From: Mucilaginibacter saanensis
GTDB lineage: Bacteria; Bacteroidota; Bacteroidia; Sphingobacteriales; Sphingobacteriaceae
Reading direction: 5' to 3'
NCBI RefSeq assembly: GCF_014200575.1
Contig: NZ_JACHBZ010000001.1
Coordinates: 62,001 to 126,000 of the forward strand
Length of the DNA: 64,000 nucleotides
Positions 54,923-63,290 of the stretch are shown here, in pieces (position 1 is the first letter of the stretch; the number at the start of each line of letters is the position of its first letter). Both the position numbers and the translations under genes were made by a program. The notes beneath the pieces are model-generated. The model saw nothing but the letters and a program-made list of their open reading frames with translations, searched no databases and was not told where the DNA came from.

Positions 54923-55288
54923 TTAATTGATCCGGATTGAATTTATAAGAGCACTTAGATATTTAAAACACTTAACCAATATCTCGCCAAGTGTGTTTAA
55001 ACTTTCAGCTGAACAATATCCTAAATCTGATGCTACATCAAATGCAGCGTCAACTTCAATGATTGATCCTCTGGCTATCTCATAATATCTTTTTCTTTCA
55101 ATATCAGATTTTCTTGAACTTCCCTCTGCCAGATTTAAATGAACAGAAAGGGCCGCTCGTTTTATTTGTTGTGTTAAATTGAATTTCTCTTCGTGGGGGA
55201 ATTGACTTATAGCTAAATAACATTCTTTTACAAATTGCCTGGTAATCGTATAGGCATCTAACTTAGTGTGCCCTAATTGTAAAAACAT
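54923..55288 (-). CDS. Four-helix bundle protein (S23-type) inserted between nrdB and nrdA
   Basis: 121 aa. [40 protein letters not shown] and [20 protein letters not shown] are the family pattern (IVP/S23/Avd-like four-helix bundle). Members are found as rRNA intervening-sequence proteins and as accessory parts of diversity-generating retroelements; no such element is here. It looks inserted between nrdB and nrdA, keeping their strand. It could stabilise RNA or bind nucleotides; unknown. Confidence 0.85.
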   Translation of the reverse strand: MFLQLGHTKLDAYTITRQFVKECYLAISQFPHEEKFNLTQQIKRAALSVHLNLAEGSSRKSDIERKRYYEIARGSIIEVDAAFDVASDLGYCSAESLNTLGEILVKCFKYLSALINSIRIN

Positions 55289-55335
55289 GCTTGCGATTAT
55301 TAATAATTCACTACTGCCAACTCGCCACTCACTAT

Positions 55336-56307
55336 CTAAAAGTCCTCATCCAATGAAAACGCTTTGCTTTCGGCGTTGTTTAATACGCCGCTTTTCTGAT
55401 AGTCGCCTACACGTTTTTCAAAGAAATTGGTTTTACCCTGTAATGATATCATTTCCATAAAATCAAACGGGTTGGTTGCGCCATAGTGTTTTTCGTAACC
55501 CAGTTCGCCCAACCATCTGTCGGCTACAAACTCAATATACTGGCTCATCATTTTGGCGTTCATGCCTATCAGGTTAACCGGTAGGGCGTCGGTAACAAAT
55601 TCTTTTTCAATTTCAACCGCGTCAGTAATAATCTTGGTAACCTGCTCGGCAGGCAACCTGTTTTGCAGCATTTTGTATAGCAAACAAGCAAACTCACAGT
55701 GTGAACCTTCATCGCGCGATATCAGTTCATTACTAAAGGTAAGACCAGGCATCAGGCCGCGTTTTTTAAGCCAGAATATGGAGCAAAAGCTGCCCGAGAA
55801 GAAAATGCCCTCAACCGCTGCAAATGCTACCAAACGCTCGGCAAAGTTGCCCTCGTTTATCCAGCGCATGGCCCATTCAGCCTTTTTGCCTACACAAGGT
55901 ACGGTATCAATGGCGTGGAACAGGCGGTCTTTTTCGGCCGGATCTTTTATGTACGTATCTATTAACAGGGCGTAAGTTTCTGAGTGGATGTTTTCCATCA
56001 TGATCTGGAAACCATAAAAACAACGGGCTTCAGGTAGCTGAACTTCGCTCATAAAGTTTACGGCTAGGTTTTCATTAACAATACCATCGCTGGCAGCAAA
56101 AAATGCCAGGATGTGCGAAATAAAATGCTTCTCGCCTGCGTTCAGGTTTTCCCAGTGTTTCATATCATCCGAAAGATCGATCTCTTCGGCAGTCCAAAAG
56201 CTGGCTTCGGCCTTTTTGTACATTTCCCAAATAGCCGGATACTTAATAGGAAGTATCACAAACCTGTCCTTGTTCTCTCTCAGTAATATTTCGTCTTCCT
56301 GTTTCAT
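55336..56307 (-). CDS. nrdB: Ribonucleoside-diphosphate reductase, beta subunit (class Ia)
   Basis: 323 aa. Iron ligands Asp45 (EEIDLS), Glu105 and His108 (ENIHSETY), with radical Tyr112 in the same block, then the second [16 protein letters not shown] and [14 protein letters not shown] ligand helices. It makes the tyrosyl radical used by NrdA. First in the unit; the ATG is 56307. Its 560-base upstream region holds a palindrome at 56396-56420. Confidence 0.98.
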   Translation of the reverse strand: MKQEDEILLRENKDRFVILPIKYPAIWEMYKKAEASFWTAEEIDLSDDMKHWENLNAGEKHFISHILAFFAASDGIVNENLAVNFMSEVQLPEARCFYGFQIMMENIHSETYALLIDTYIKDPAEKDRLFHAIDTVPCVGKKAEWAMRWINEGNFAERLVAFAAVEGIFFSGSFCSIFWLKKRGLMPGLTFSNELISRDEGSHCEFACLLYKMLQNRLPAEQVTKIITDAVEIEKEFVTDALPVNLIGMNAKMMSQYIEFVADRWLGELGYEKHYGATNPFDFMEMISLQGKTNFFEKRVGDYQKSGVLNNAESKAFSLDEDF

Positions 56308-56395
56308 AGATACCTGTGTTTTTTATTGTTATTTCCTTAACTTAATGCCATCAGACACGAAAGCCAGCCTCATTTAAAATGAAGCTTTGTTATTT

Positions 56396-56420
56396 TTGTG
56401 ATCAACTTGATTAATCACAA
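56396..56420. promoter_or_regulatory. Candidate operator upstream of nrdB
   Basis: TTGTGAT (56396-56402) and ATCACAA (56414-56420) are perfect inverted arms over an 11-base centre; TGATTAATCA (56408-56417) is a smaller palindrome inside. It lies 89 bases before nrdB and looks like a binding site for a dimeric regulator, possibly of the CRP/FNR type, but the spacing does not match a known site. Confidence 0.4.
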
Positions 56421-56869
56421 GTTTTATTATGTAACTTACTGACAGCTAAGTTCTTGAATGTTGGATGGTTGATACATCCCGCTGTCTTTCGAATACCTTA
56501 TACAACAAAGTTAATGTTTGAAGCCTTAAGATTTTAGTGTTAGTTTTTAACAAAGCATCAAGTTATTAACACTTTACCCACTTGTGTGGAATAGTACACT
56601 GTAAAAGAAAAAATTAATGAACTTGATTACAGCTAATTAAAAAATGCAGTGAATTTTTGCCCCGGAAATATTTGCAGAAAACGATAATTTAACATTATAA
56701 ATTACTTGACTTAACACCGACAATTGTTGCGAATAGCGAAATACGTTTGCTAAGCAACGGTTAAAATTTCTAAATCTGCCCGAAAATATGACCTGCCCGG
56801 CCAATTGTGGAAAACAATATAACCCGGCAGAGCAGCGACCCGCCGGGATATTCCTTAAAGTTGTGAGAA
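56421..56869. other. Gene-free stretch between nrdB and msrB
   Basis: No gene found. A -7-like box (TAACTTTG on the minus strand, 56506-56513) lies about 200 bases before nrdB without a proper -33. A GTGTGGAATAGTACAC partial palindrome near 56583-56598 could be a weak NrdR-type box; neither is secure. Confidence 0.4.
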
Positions 56870-57241
56870 TTATTTAGCATCATCGGCCGATACAAACTTC
56901 ATCGATACCGAGTTAACACAGTGGCGTACATTTTTCGCTGTCAGGTATTCGCCCTCAAAAACGTGACCCAGGTGGGCGCCGCAATTAGCGCACACAATTT
57001 CAACACGCCGGCCATCGGCATCGGGTACCCTTTTTACAGCGCCGGGTATTTCGTCATCAAAGCTTGGCCAGCCGCAGTGTGATTCAAATTTTGAATCGGA
57101 TGTGTACAGCGGTGTGTCACAACGTTTACAAACATATAGGCCCTCGGCTTTATTGTCGAGCAGTGCGCCGGTAAATGGTCTTTCGGTTCCTTTATATAAT
57201 ATTACCCTTTCTTCGTCGGGTGTTAATTGATTATATTCCAT
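56870..57241 (-). CDS. msrB: Peptide-methionine (R)-S-oxide reductase
   Basis: 123 aa. Zinc-binding pairs Cys38/Cys41 and Cys84/Cys87, the SHCGWPSFD motif around Cys56 and the catalytic Cys108 in RHCVNS are all present. It repairs oxidised methionine in proteins, here in the cytosol (no signal). It stands alone and is followed by a repeat-rich gap. Confidence 0.95.
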   Translation of the reverse strand: MEYNQLTPDEERVILYKGTERPFTGALLDNKAEGLYVCKRCDTPLYTSDSKFESHCGWPSFDDEIPGAVKRVPDADGRRVEIVCANCGAHLGHVFEGEYLTAKNVRHCVNSVSMKFVSADDAK

Positions 57242-57423
57242 TTAATAATTATTGGTTGTTGAATTAGTGAATTATTGATTAAAATGATTCATGTTATTTA
57301 CTTAAAGATACGACAATTAGATGGCAGTAAATGTTTACCCAAAGCTTATTTACACTGGTTTGACGGAGGGAACAGATGCGCAGATGCTTGGTGGGCGGCT
57401 TGCTTATCTTGCGCGTTTGCGCT

Positions 57424-57538
57424 TGCTGCCGCGAGCTTATAGCTCGTGGCATAACATAGCTTCAGCTTTCAGCTGAGGTAAGCTGAAAGCTTACGAAATT
57501 GCAACCCGCGGGTTACGCTGCGCTAAACCCGCGGGAGC
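57424..57538 (+). repeat. Three-hairpin repeat, family B, copy 3
   Basis: GCTGCCGCGAGCTTATAGCT, TTCAGCTTTCAGCTGAGGTAAGCTGAA and CCGCGGGTTACGCTGCGCTA then AACCCGCGG. The best-preserved copy. Confidence 0.78.
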
Positions 57539-57557
57539 GGGCGAGCGGGGCGGCCAT

Positions 57558-57581
57558 CCCGCGGCCAAGAGCGGGTATACG
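57558..57581. repeat. 24-base direct repeat (first copy)
   Basis: CCCGCGGCCAAGAGCGGGTA followed by TACG, identical at 57982-58005 about 400 bases on. The unit has inverted CCCGC/GCGGG ends. Confidence 0.75.
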
Positions 57582-57595
57582 CCACGCTCCTTCAA

Positions 57596-57629
57596 GAATA
57601 GATCCTTCGCTATCGCTCAGGATGACAAG
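57596..57629. repeat. TCATCCTGAG family half-palindrome
   Basis: AATAGATCCTTCGCTATCGC followed by TCAGGATGACAAG; one arm of family C. Confidence 0.65.
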
Positions 57630-57673
57630 TTTGTTTGTTTTATAGGAGAAATTCGGTAAGGCTGGACTTGTGG

Positions 57674-57700
57674 GGTGCCGAAACAAGTTCGGCATGACGA
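57674..57700. repeat. GCCGAACTTG family C half-palindrome
   Basis: GGTGCCGAAACAAGTTCGGC followed by ATGACG; a small inverted repeat (GCCGAA / TTCGGC) with the GATGAC-like end of the family. Confidence 0.6.
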
Positions 57701-57981
57701 GCTTTTGTTATTTTTATAGAGTATGCAAAAAATAAAACCGACGAGTTTATTCCCCCGTCAGCAGATAAGCTTCGGATGAAAAGCGGGCAGAACATGGTGG
57801 GATTGTGCGATGGCAGGGGCATTAGCAAACCTCGCCGAAGCGGGGATGTTGAGCGAACGAAGTAGAGCAAGGTTTAGCAGCCCGTGGTTCTGTCCGGTTT
57901 GCGGGCAAAGGCCAGTGGGCAAAGAAGTATTTCTGATGACAAGCGGTTTGGTTACTTTGTCGCAACAAAGTGACTGGCCCT

Positions 57982-58005
57982 CCCGCGGCCAAGAGCGGGT
58001 ATACG
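57982..58005. repeat. 24-base direct repeat (second copy)
   Basis: Exact match to 57558-57581 (CCCGCGGCCAAGAGCGGGTA then TACG). A small ACTTTGTCGCAACAAAGT hairpin precedes it. Confidence 0.75.
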
Positions 58006-58042
58006 ATATGATTGTTTACGAGCAGATAATGCGAAAATATAG

Positions 58043-58109
58043 AGGGAGCTCCTATGGAGCTAATACTCACACTCAATAATAGCTATAGACACGGTACCCC
58101 TGTGGGGTA
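58043..58109. repeat. Composite palindromic repeat, family A, half-copy
   Basis: GAGGGAGCTCCTATGGAGCT, then the TATAGACACG spacer and GGTACCCCTGTGGGGT end correspond to the second half of the 39730-39934 copy. The other half is missing. Confidence 0.65.
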
Positions 58110-58112
58110 AAA

Positions 58113-58198
58113 CTTGTCATCCTGAGCAATAGCGAAGGATCTGTTATTGAACTATACATGTAGGCCAATAGATGCTTCACTACGTTCAGCATGACAAG
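58113..58198. repeat. TCATCCTGAG palindrome, family C
   Basis: CTTGTCATCCTGAGCAATAGC and CGTTCAGCATGACAAG close over a longer loop, in which GATC-type pairs are worn. Confidence 0.65.
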
Positions 58199-58223
58199 CG
58201 GCGTAAAGAAGAAAAATGGTCAA

Positions 58224-58256
58224 CAAAAAAATCCCGGCCAATCATGACCGGGATTT
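58224..58256 (-). terminator. Terminator of sucD
   Basis: AAATCCCGG / CCGGGATTT stem with a TTTTTTTGTTG run on the minus strand. Confidence 0.88.
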
Positions 58257-58283
58257 AAATATGTTTATACGGAGTCAGTAGGT

Positions 58284-59162
58284 TTAAGCTAATTTAGCCA
58301 GCTCTTCTGCCATGGCAGCGCCAATTTCGGCAGGTGAAGCCACTACGCGGATACCGCACTCAGTCATGATCTTCATTTTTGCAGCAGCAGTATCATCGGC
58401 ACCGCCAACAATAGCACCAGCGTGGCCCATACGGCGTCCCGGAGGCGCAGTTTGACCGGCAATAAAGCCTACAACTGGTTTAGTACCATTTGCTTTGATC
58501 CAACGAGCCGCGTCAGCTTCCATGCCTCCGCCAATTTCGCCAATCATGATAATGCCATGAGTATCCGGATCGTTCATTAACAATTCAACAGCCTCTTTAG
58601 TAGGGGTGCCAATAATAGGGTCGCCACCAATACCAATAGCGGTAGTAATACCTAAACCAGCTTTAACCACCTGGTCAACTGCTTCGTAAGTTAAAGTACC
58701 TGATTTTGAAACCACACCTACATTACCTTTTTTAAAGATAAAGCCAGGCATAATACCAATTTTACTTTCATCGGCAGTAATAATACCCGGGCAGTTAGGG
58801 CCAATAAGGCGTGCATCCTTATCAGTTAAATATTCTTTTACCGCAATCATATCCTTTGTAGGGATACCTTCGGTGATACAAACAATAACCTTGATACCGG
58901 CTTCGGCAGCTTCCATAATGGCATCTGCACCAAAAGCAGGAGGTACAAAAATGATAGATACATCGGCGCCGGTTTGGTCAACCGCGTCTTTAACGGTGTT
59001 AAAAACCGGTCTGTCTAAATGTTGCTGACCGCCTTTACCTGGTGTAACACCCCCAACAAGCTGGGTACCATAAGCAATCATTTGCTCAGCATGGTAAGTA
59101 CCTTCTTTACCTGTGAAACCTTGTACAATAACTTTTGAATCTTTATTTACGAGAACACTCAT
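58284..59162 (-). CDS. sucD: Succinate--CoA ligase, alpha subunit
   Basis: 292 aa, standard length. [19 protein letters not shown] (CoA-binding domain), [19 protein letters not shown] and the phosphohistidine loop GHAGAIVGG are present. It makes ATP or GTP from succinyl-CoA in the TCA cycle. The beta subunit gene (sucC) is not adjacent, so the two are unlinked at least on this side. It has its own near-perfect promoter. Confidence 0.97.
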   Translation of the reverse strand: MSVLVNKDSKVIVQGFTGKEGTYHAEQMIAYGTQLVGGVTPGKGGQQHLDRPVFNTVKDAVDQTGADVSIIFVPPAFGADAIMEAAEAGIKVIVCITEGIPTKDMIAVKEYLTDKDARLIGPNCPGIITADESKIGIMPGFIFKKGNVGVVSKSGTLTYEAVDQVVKAGLGITTAIGIGGDPIIGTPTKEAVELLMNDPDTHGIIMIGEIGGGMEADAARWIKANGTKPVVGFIAGQTAPPGRRMGHAGAIVGGADDTAAAKMKIMTECGIRVVASPAEIGAAMAEELAKLA

Positions 59163-59185
59163 TGGTTTTTTTCGTTTTAGTACGG

Positions 59186-59216
59186 CAAAGCTAAAGTTAT
59201 TGCCAATAAAGTCAAA
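59186..59216 (-). promoter_or_regulatory. Promoter of sucD
   Basis: On the minus strand: TTTG (59216-59213), 19 bases, TAGCTTTG (59193-59186), an exact match to the Bacteroidota consensus, 24 bases before the ATG. Confidence 0.85.
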
Positions 59217-59459
59217 TTAAATTTAAACCTGTGGCATTCTTTTTACATGGATGCCTTTCAGATTCAAATAACACCTGCAAAGTGTAGCAAACAGTTGATA
59301 TGCTAAAATATAAGTGCCATTTATAAAAACAGCACCTGACCGCTGCAACCTCTATTTTTGCCAAACAAATTCTGGTAACGCGGGTTTATCCCGTATCTGT
59401 ATTTATATCATATTATTTGAATATCATTTTTATTTTAGCGGCTTACAATAACCTATCAC

Positions 59460-60464
59460 ATGAAAAAAACAAACAAACACCTTATTTTGTGGCTTATAAC
59501 GTGCTTATTTTGCACCACGGCCGCCCACGCACAGTTTGGCGGCTTAGGGAAAAAACTGCTGGACAAGGGTACCGAAATGGCATCAGGCGGCGGATTAAAC
59601 AAAATACTGAAACAGCCGCAGGCCATTACCACCAACTTTAAAGATGTTGATAAAACCGGCTCTAAACCACCCTCATTTATGGAAGGGCAAGCATCGCAGC
59701 CCTTATACCTTTTACCTAAGGCACCGGATGGCGGCTATAAACTTTGCGCCGGTTTTTTTGAAATGACCAGCAAAAGCTATTGCCTGCACGCCGGTACCCG
59801 CGGCCCAAGCACAGGCGATGGCTATATGCTTGCACCGGTACTGGGGCCTAAACGGGATGTGGTGATATTGATATTGAAACATGCCGAGAAACATCCGGAA
59901 GTAAACCAGCACAGTATCCAGATATTGTTGTGGGCCATCATTGCCCGTACCCGTTTTGTTGATTTTGGTAATGATATTAAGCTTACGGCCACCAAGCTGC
60001 TGTCGCCAAGTGAATTGCTGATGCTGGAGGGCGGAGCTCTGGGCGTGTTACCTGCCAGTGTAATGGATAAAGCCAAAAATCAGCTGCCGCCTGCCGCGCA
60101 AGGTGTTTTTGAGGCCGAAAATAACATCCGTCAGCTGGCGGCATCGGGTAACGCTTCGTACGAGGAAATGGAGAAATATGCCATGCTGGCCGGCCTGGCG
60201 CCACAGCCCGATCCGGAAGTACCGTCGGGTATATGGTCGCTGCATCCGGATGGTTATTATATCCGTTTTTACCCGCACGGCTATCAGCAAACCACCGTAC
60301 AGATCTATGTACCGCAGGAGCTGATCAGCACTAAGCCCGGTTTAGTTTATGATGGCCCCAATGGTATTGCCTGCCCGGCCAACGTAGGTGCCCAGCGGCT
60401 GGCCCAAACCAACGAGCCGCTAAATCCGGACTATACCAAAAAGCTGAAGATAATTTGTAATTAA
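59460..60464 (+). CDS. Secreted protein with possible thioester-domain-like motif pair
   Basis: 334 aa. Signal peptide MKKTNKHLILWLITCLFCTT then AAHA, cut near residue 24. At 107-121 is YCLHAGTRGPSTGDG, and at 152-158 SIQILLW followed by AIIAR; Cys108 and Gln154 stand in the order YC-L...IQxLLW that resembles the Cys-Gln pair of Gram-positive thioester domains (YCxx ... xQxAIW). A weak C-terminal domain near 258-280 (IWSLHPDGYYIRFYPHGYQQ) and a CPANVG end follow. Relatives without known function seem common in Bacteroidota. The thioester idea is inference from the motif pair only. Confidence 0.7.
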   Translation: MKKTNKHLILWLITCLFCTTAAHAQFGGLGKKLLDKGTEMASGGGLNKILKQPQAITTNFKDVDKTGSKPPSFMEGQASQPLYLLPKAPDGGYKLCAGFFEMTSKSYCLHAGTRGPSTGDGYMLAPVLGPKRDVVILILKHAEKHPEVNQHSIQILLWAIIARTRFVDFGNDIKLTATKLLSPSELLMLEGGALGVLPASVMDKAKNQLPPAAQGVFEAENNIRQLAASGNASYEEMEKYAMLAGLAPQPDPEVPSGIWSLHPDGYYIRFYPHGYQQTTVQIYVPQELISTKPGLVYDGPNGIACPANVGAQRLAQTNEPLNPDYTKKLKIICN

Positions 60465-60468
60465 TTAG

Positions 60469-60519
60469 GCCAAAGGCGAAGGGCGAAAGGTTTGATATCT
60501 TTCGCCCTTTGGTTTTGGC
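60469..60519 (+). terminator. Hairpin downstream of the secreted protein gene
   Basis: GCCAAAGGCGAAGGGCGAAAG and CTTTCGCCCTTTGG are inverted arms with a short AT loop. The T-run after it is weak, so it may act as a barrier rather than a classic terminator. Confidence 0.55.
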
Positions 60520-60523
60520 TACA

Positions 60524-60619
60524 TGCTGGCGCACGCGTGCCGCGTGTGCCTTTAAAGTCAGGGATCATTGAAATTTTAGGCGGATACAATTAAGCACACG
60601 CGGCACGCGTGCGTCAGCG
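60524..60619. repeat. GGCGCACGCGTGCC inverted repeat, family F
   Basis: TGCTGGCGCACGCGTGCCGC at 60524 and its near-complement GCACGCGTGCGTCAGCG at the right end; 24 of 26 bases pair. A related, more degenerate copy is at 61345-61388. Confidence 0.75.
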
Positions 60620-60681
60620 AGGGGATGGCCTTAAAACGCAGAATTGTGTTTAAGATTTTTTAAAGGACTAATTATTTGCTA

Positions 60682-60772
60682 TCTTGGCTAAAGCGAGCGG
60701 TAATGCATTTCTAATAATTGCCGGCGCATTGATGGGGCTGGCAATTGTTACAATTAAAAGGCTTTAGCCAAA
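60682..60772. repeat. GGCTAAAGC element, family E, copy 2
   Basis: TTGGCTAAAGCGAGCGGTAA on the left and AAAGGCTTTAGCCAAA on the right, with a GCATTGATGGGGCTGGCAATT centre. Same layout as 51904-52048 but shorter. Confidence 0.7.
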
Positions 60773-60863
60773 TATCGCTGCCGAGTTTTAAAGGCGATTT
60801 TTTCTACCCGGGTTTTAAAGGAGTTGTTGATGTGCACTTGTCATCATAATTAAAACTATAAAT

Positions 60864-61244
60864 ATGAAAAAAGTAACAGGGATTGGCGGCGTATTTTTTA
60901 AATGCGATGATCCGCAGGGTATGAACGCATGGTATTCAAAAAATCTTGGATTACCTCACGGTGAATACGGAGTAACGTTTGAATGGCAACATGCCGATGA
61001 TCCGTCGAAACAAGGATCTACCTCCTGGTGTACGTTTCCGCAGAATACGAAATATTTTGATCCTTCGACCAAGCCATTTATGATCAATTACCGGGTTGAA
61101 AATATAGTTGAACTGGTAGCTGAGCTAAAAAAGGACAACGTGACTATAGTTGATGAAATTGCGGAATATGATTACGGCAAATTTGTTCACGTACTCGATC
61201 CCGAAGGAAATATTATTGAACTGTGGGAACCAAAGGATGAATAG
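60864..61244 (+). CDS. VOC family (glyoxalase-fold) protein
   Basis: 126 aa. TGIGGVFFKCDDPQGMNAWY opens the first beta-alpha-beta module, and the closing VHVLDPEGNIIELWEPKDE is the classic end with a metal-ligand Glu. Two such modules in one chain make a dimer-like active site. Substrate unknown: relatives act as glyoxalases, dioxygenases or resistance proteins. Alone on this strand. Confidence 0.88.
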   Translation: MKKVTGIGGVFFKCDDPQGMNAWYSKNLGLPHGEYGVTFEWQHADDPSKQGSTSWCTFPQNTKYFDPSTKPFMINYRVENIVELVAELKKDNVTIVDEIAEYDYGKFVHVLDPEGNIIELWEPKDE

Positions 61245-61344
61245 TTTTGCCGGGTAGGTCATAGTAAAAATAATTCCTTTAAGGTTTTACATTTATACTT
61301 TCGCTGTCGTAAGGGGCCGTCTTTTGGTTACATGATAACGGCAT

Positions 61345-61388
61345 TTGCTGGCGCATGCGTGCTGTGTGTGCTTACATCTATGCGCCAG
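61345..61388. repeat. GGCGCATGCGTGC repeat, family F, degenerate copy
   Basis: TTGCTGGCGCATGCGTGCTG then TGTGTGCTTACA and TGCGCCAG; the right arm is shortened relative to 60524-60619. Confidence 0.6.
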
Positions 61389-61453
61389 TAGATGGCTTCA
61401 ATATACCTGGCCTTTAATTGCTTTTACGCCCTGATTTTAGTATCTTTAAAAAT

Positions 61454-61496
61454 CAAACGGCCCGTTACTTCTTTATCTGGATTAATGGGCCGTTTG
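61454..61496. terminator. Hairpin between convergent genes
   Basis: CAAACGGCCC (61454-61463) and GGGCCGTTTG (61487-61496), perfect ten-base arms. It lies in the gap between the VOC gene and the small membrane protein gene. Confidence 0.55.
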
Positions 61497-61577
61497 CATA
61501 AAGCCACAAAAATCATAAAAACAGACCGCTTGTTTTGTAGTGTTCTTTAAATCAATTAGTTGATGCTTTTTAAAGCT

Positions 61578-61668
61578 AAAAAAAGCACCTGAAAAAGAAC
61601 TAAAAACAACACTTTTTACTCGTTTTTGATTGATTTTGGCTCGTTTTTAATCAAATTCAATCGTTTTT
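61578..61668. other. Phased A/T-tract DNA, probably curved
   Basis: A or T runs of four to seven are centred near 61581, 61594, 61604, 61615, 61625, 61636, 61646 and 61666, close to one helical turn apart. Such phasing bends DNA. CGTTTTT occurs three times at 61621, 61642 and 61662. There is no gene in this stretch. Confidence 0.55.
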
Positions 61669-61695
61669 GACACAAAATATTGTTAAAACAAAACT

Positions 61696-61896
61696 TTAAG
61701 AAGTTTTAATTACGGTAAATTCTATAATCATTATAACCAAAATAAAAAGCCATGTGGTTATAAAAATGATCCCTGCTCTTTTTATTTTCGGGTAGTCTTT
61801 TTTAATAACACCGGGAATAAAATAATATGCAGTAAGGCCAAAGCCCAGAATAACAATTGCAAGTTTTAAAAGGAAAACGGCTATAGATAAAGTCAT
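61696..61896 (-). CDS. Small two-helix membrane protein
   Basis: 66 aa from the ATG at 61896. An upstream GTG at 61929 would lengthen it by 11 residues and overlap the symporter stop by 8 bases, so either start is possible. Two membrane helices (AVFLLKLAIVILGFGLTAYYF and IIFITTWLFILVIMIIEFTV) are joined by a basic loop (KKDYPKIKR). No function recognised. It follows the dicarboxylate symporter on the same strand, so it may be in its transcript. Confidence 0.6.
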   Translation of the reverse strand: MTLSIAVFLLKLAIVILGFGLTAYYFIPGVIKKDYPKIKRAGIIFITTWLFILVIMIIEFTVIKTS

Positions 61897-61921
61897 AAAA
61901 ATAGTGTTATAGGTAGCTATT

Positions 61922-63160
61922 CTAAACACCCTCCCGAATTACCGGGGGATGAAATTCTTTTTCACTTTTTGCAATTACAATAGTAGCTACCCCGTTGCCA
62001 ATTACATTAGTGATGGCCCGTGCTTCGGACATAAAGCGGTCGACCCCCAGCAGGATGGCCACGCCCTCCACCGGAATCACCTTGATGGCCGCCAGCGTAC
62101 TGGTGAGCACAATAAAACCGCTGCCGGTTACTCCTGCTGCGCCCTTGGAGGTAATCATGAGGATACCAATAATGGTAAGCTCCTGGAACAGCGTTAGCGG
62201 AATATGGAAAACCTGCGCCAGAAATATTACCGACATGGACAAATAAATGGTAGTGCCATCCAGGTTAAAGGAATAGCCGGTGGGGATTACCAAACCTACT
62301 ACTGATTTGGAGCAGCCAAATTTCTCCAGTTTATCCATCATTCCCGGCAGTGCCGATTCTGAGGAGGAAGTTCCCAGCACAATCAGGATTTCCTCCTTAA
62401 TATGTTTGAGGTATTGCCACAGGCTAAATTTAAACAGGTAGCAAATAATGTTGAGTATCACAAAAATAAACAGGAACATGGTAAGGTAAACCGAGCCCAT
62501 AAGCATAGCCAGGGGCTGTAATGTTTTTATGCCATACTTACTGATGGTGAAGGCCATACCGCCAAATGCGCCTATAGGAGCCACCTTCATTACTATTTTC
62601 ATGATATTGAAGAAAACTTTTGACAGCTTATCAAACAACTGGATAACGGATTGCCCGGCCTCGCCCATACGGCTCAGCCCAAAACCAAACAGGATGGCAA
62701 AAAACAGGATCTGTAAAATATCGCCTTTGGCAAAGGCATCAAATGCGTTGGCTGGTATAATGTGGGTGAAAAAGTCGCCCCAGTGCATTTCTGAGGCTGC
62801 TTTTTGATAGGTAGCCAGTTTGCTGGTATCAACCGCAGTGTGGTTTACAAAGCCTTCGCCGGGTTTAATGATGTTGGCAACGGTAACGCCAATTATCAAG
62901 GCAAAGGTGGTTACCACTTCAAAGTAAAGCAGGGCCTTGCCGCCCACGCGCCCCACCTTTTTCATATCGCTCATGCCCGCAATGCCCAGCACTATGGTGA
63001 AAAATATGATAGGCGCTATCAGCATGGTAATAAGGCTGATGAACATTTTGCTGATCATCTCCGCTGTTGGTCCAAATTGTTTAAAATTCAGTCCTACAAC
63101 TACACCTAAGGCAATGGCAACAAGAACCTGGAAGGTAAGGTTTGATAAAAGGCGTTTCAT
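61922..63160 (-). CDS. Dicarboxylate/amino-acid:cation symporter (DctA/GltP family)
   Basis: 412 aa with eight membrane helices and two hairpin loops. SSSESALPGMMDKLEKFG is the first re-entrant loop, GYSFNLDGTTIYLSMSVIF the NMDGT-like loop and KGAAGVTGSGFIVLTSTL the second. It carries C4-dicarboxylates or acidic amino acids with sodium or protons. Residues that separate the two substrates cannot be judged safely by eye. No sensor kinase is nearby. Confidence 0.93.
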   Translation of the reverse strand: MKRLLSNLTFQVLVAIALGVVVGLNFKQFGPTAEMISKMFISLITMLIAPIIFFTIVLGIAGMSDMKKVGRVGGKALLYFEVVTTFALIIGVTVANIIKPGEGFVNHTAVDTSKLATYQKAASEMHWGDFFTHIIPANAFDAFAKGDILQILFFAILFGFGLSRMGEAGQSVIQLFDKLSKVFFNIMKIVMKVAPIGAFGGMAFTISKYGIKTLQPLAMLMGSVYLTMFLFIFVILNIICYLFKFSLWQYLKHIKEEILIVLGTSSSESALPGMMDKLEKFGCSKSVVGLVIPTGYSFNLDGTTIYLSMSVIFLAQVFHIPLTLFQELTIIGILMITSKGAAGVTGSGFIVLTSTLAAIKVIPVEGVAILLGVDRFMSEARAITNVIGNGVATIVIAKSEKEFHPPVIREGV

Positions 63161-63290
63161 TATTCAATGATACGGTTTTAGATACAAAAAAGGTATTCTT
63201 ATGCCTGTGTCAAATTACAATCATTTCATTTTGCACTACTATACTTTGGTTAAACAGGTGAATCGTTCTCCGGTAAAAATTTCAACCCCC

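Larger units (their letters stand above)
57242..58223. other. Repeat-rich gap of about 1 kb with no supported gene
   Basis: Contents in order: TTCAnTAAn spacer units (57244-57275), family B copy (57424-57538), CCCGCGGCCAAGAGCGGGTA direct repeats (57558-57581 and 57982-58005), family C half-palindromes (57596-57629 and 57674-57700), a family A half-copy (58043-58109) and a family C palindrome (58113-58198). Open frames in it, such as 57810-58079, follow the repeats and have no family likeness. Confidence 0.7.

Noticed and set aside
56583..56598. GTGTGGAATAGTACAC as an NrdR box upstream of nrdB
   Set aside because: Only the outer four bases form a palindrome and a second box at the proper distance was not found; recorded as weak only.
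57424..57538. CRISPR-like reading of repeated blocks
   Set aside because: Copies are far apart, in different gaps, without regular spacers and with internal hairpins, so they are dispersed repeats, not an array.
57810..58079. 89-residue frame and an antisense 84-residue frame in the msrB-sucD gap
   Set aside because: They span the 24-base direct repeat and the family A half-copy and show no domain.
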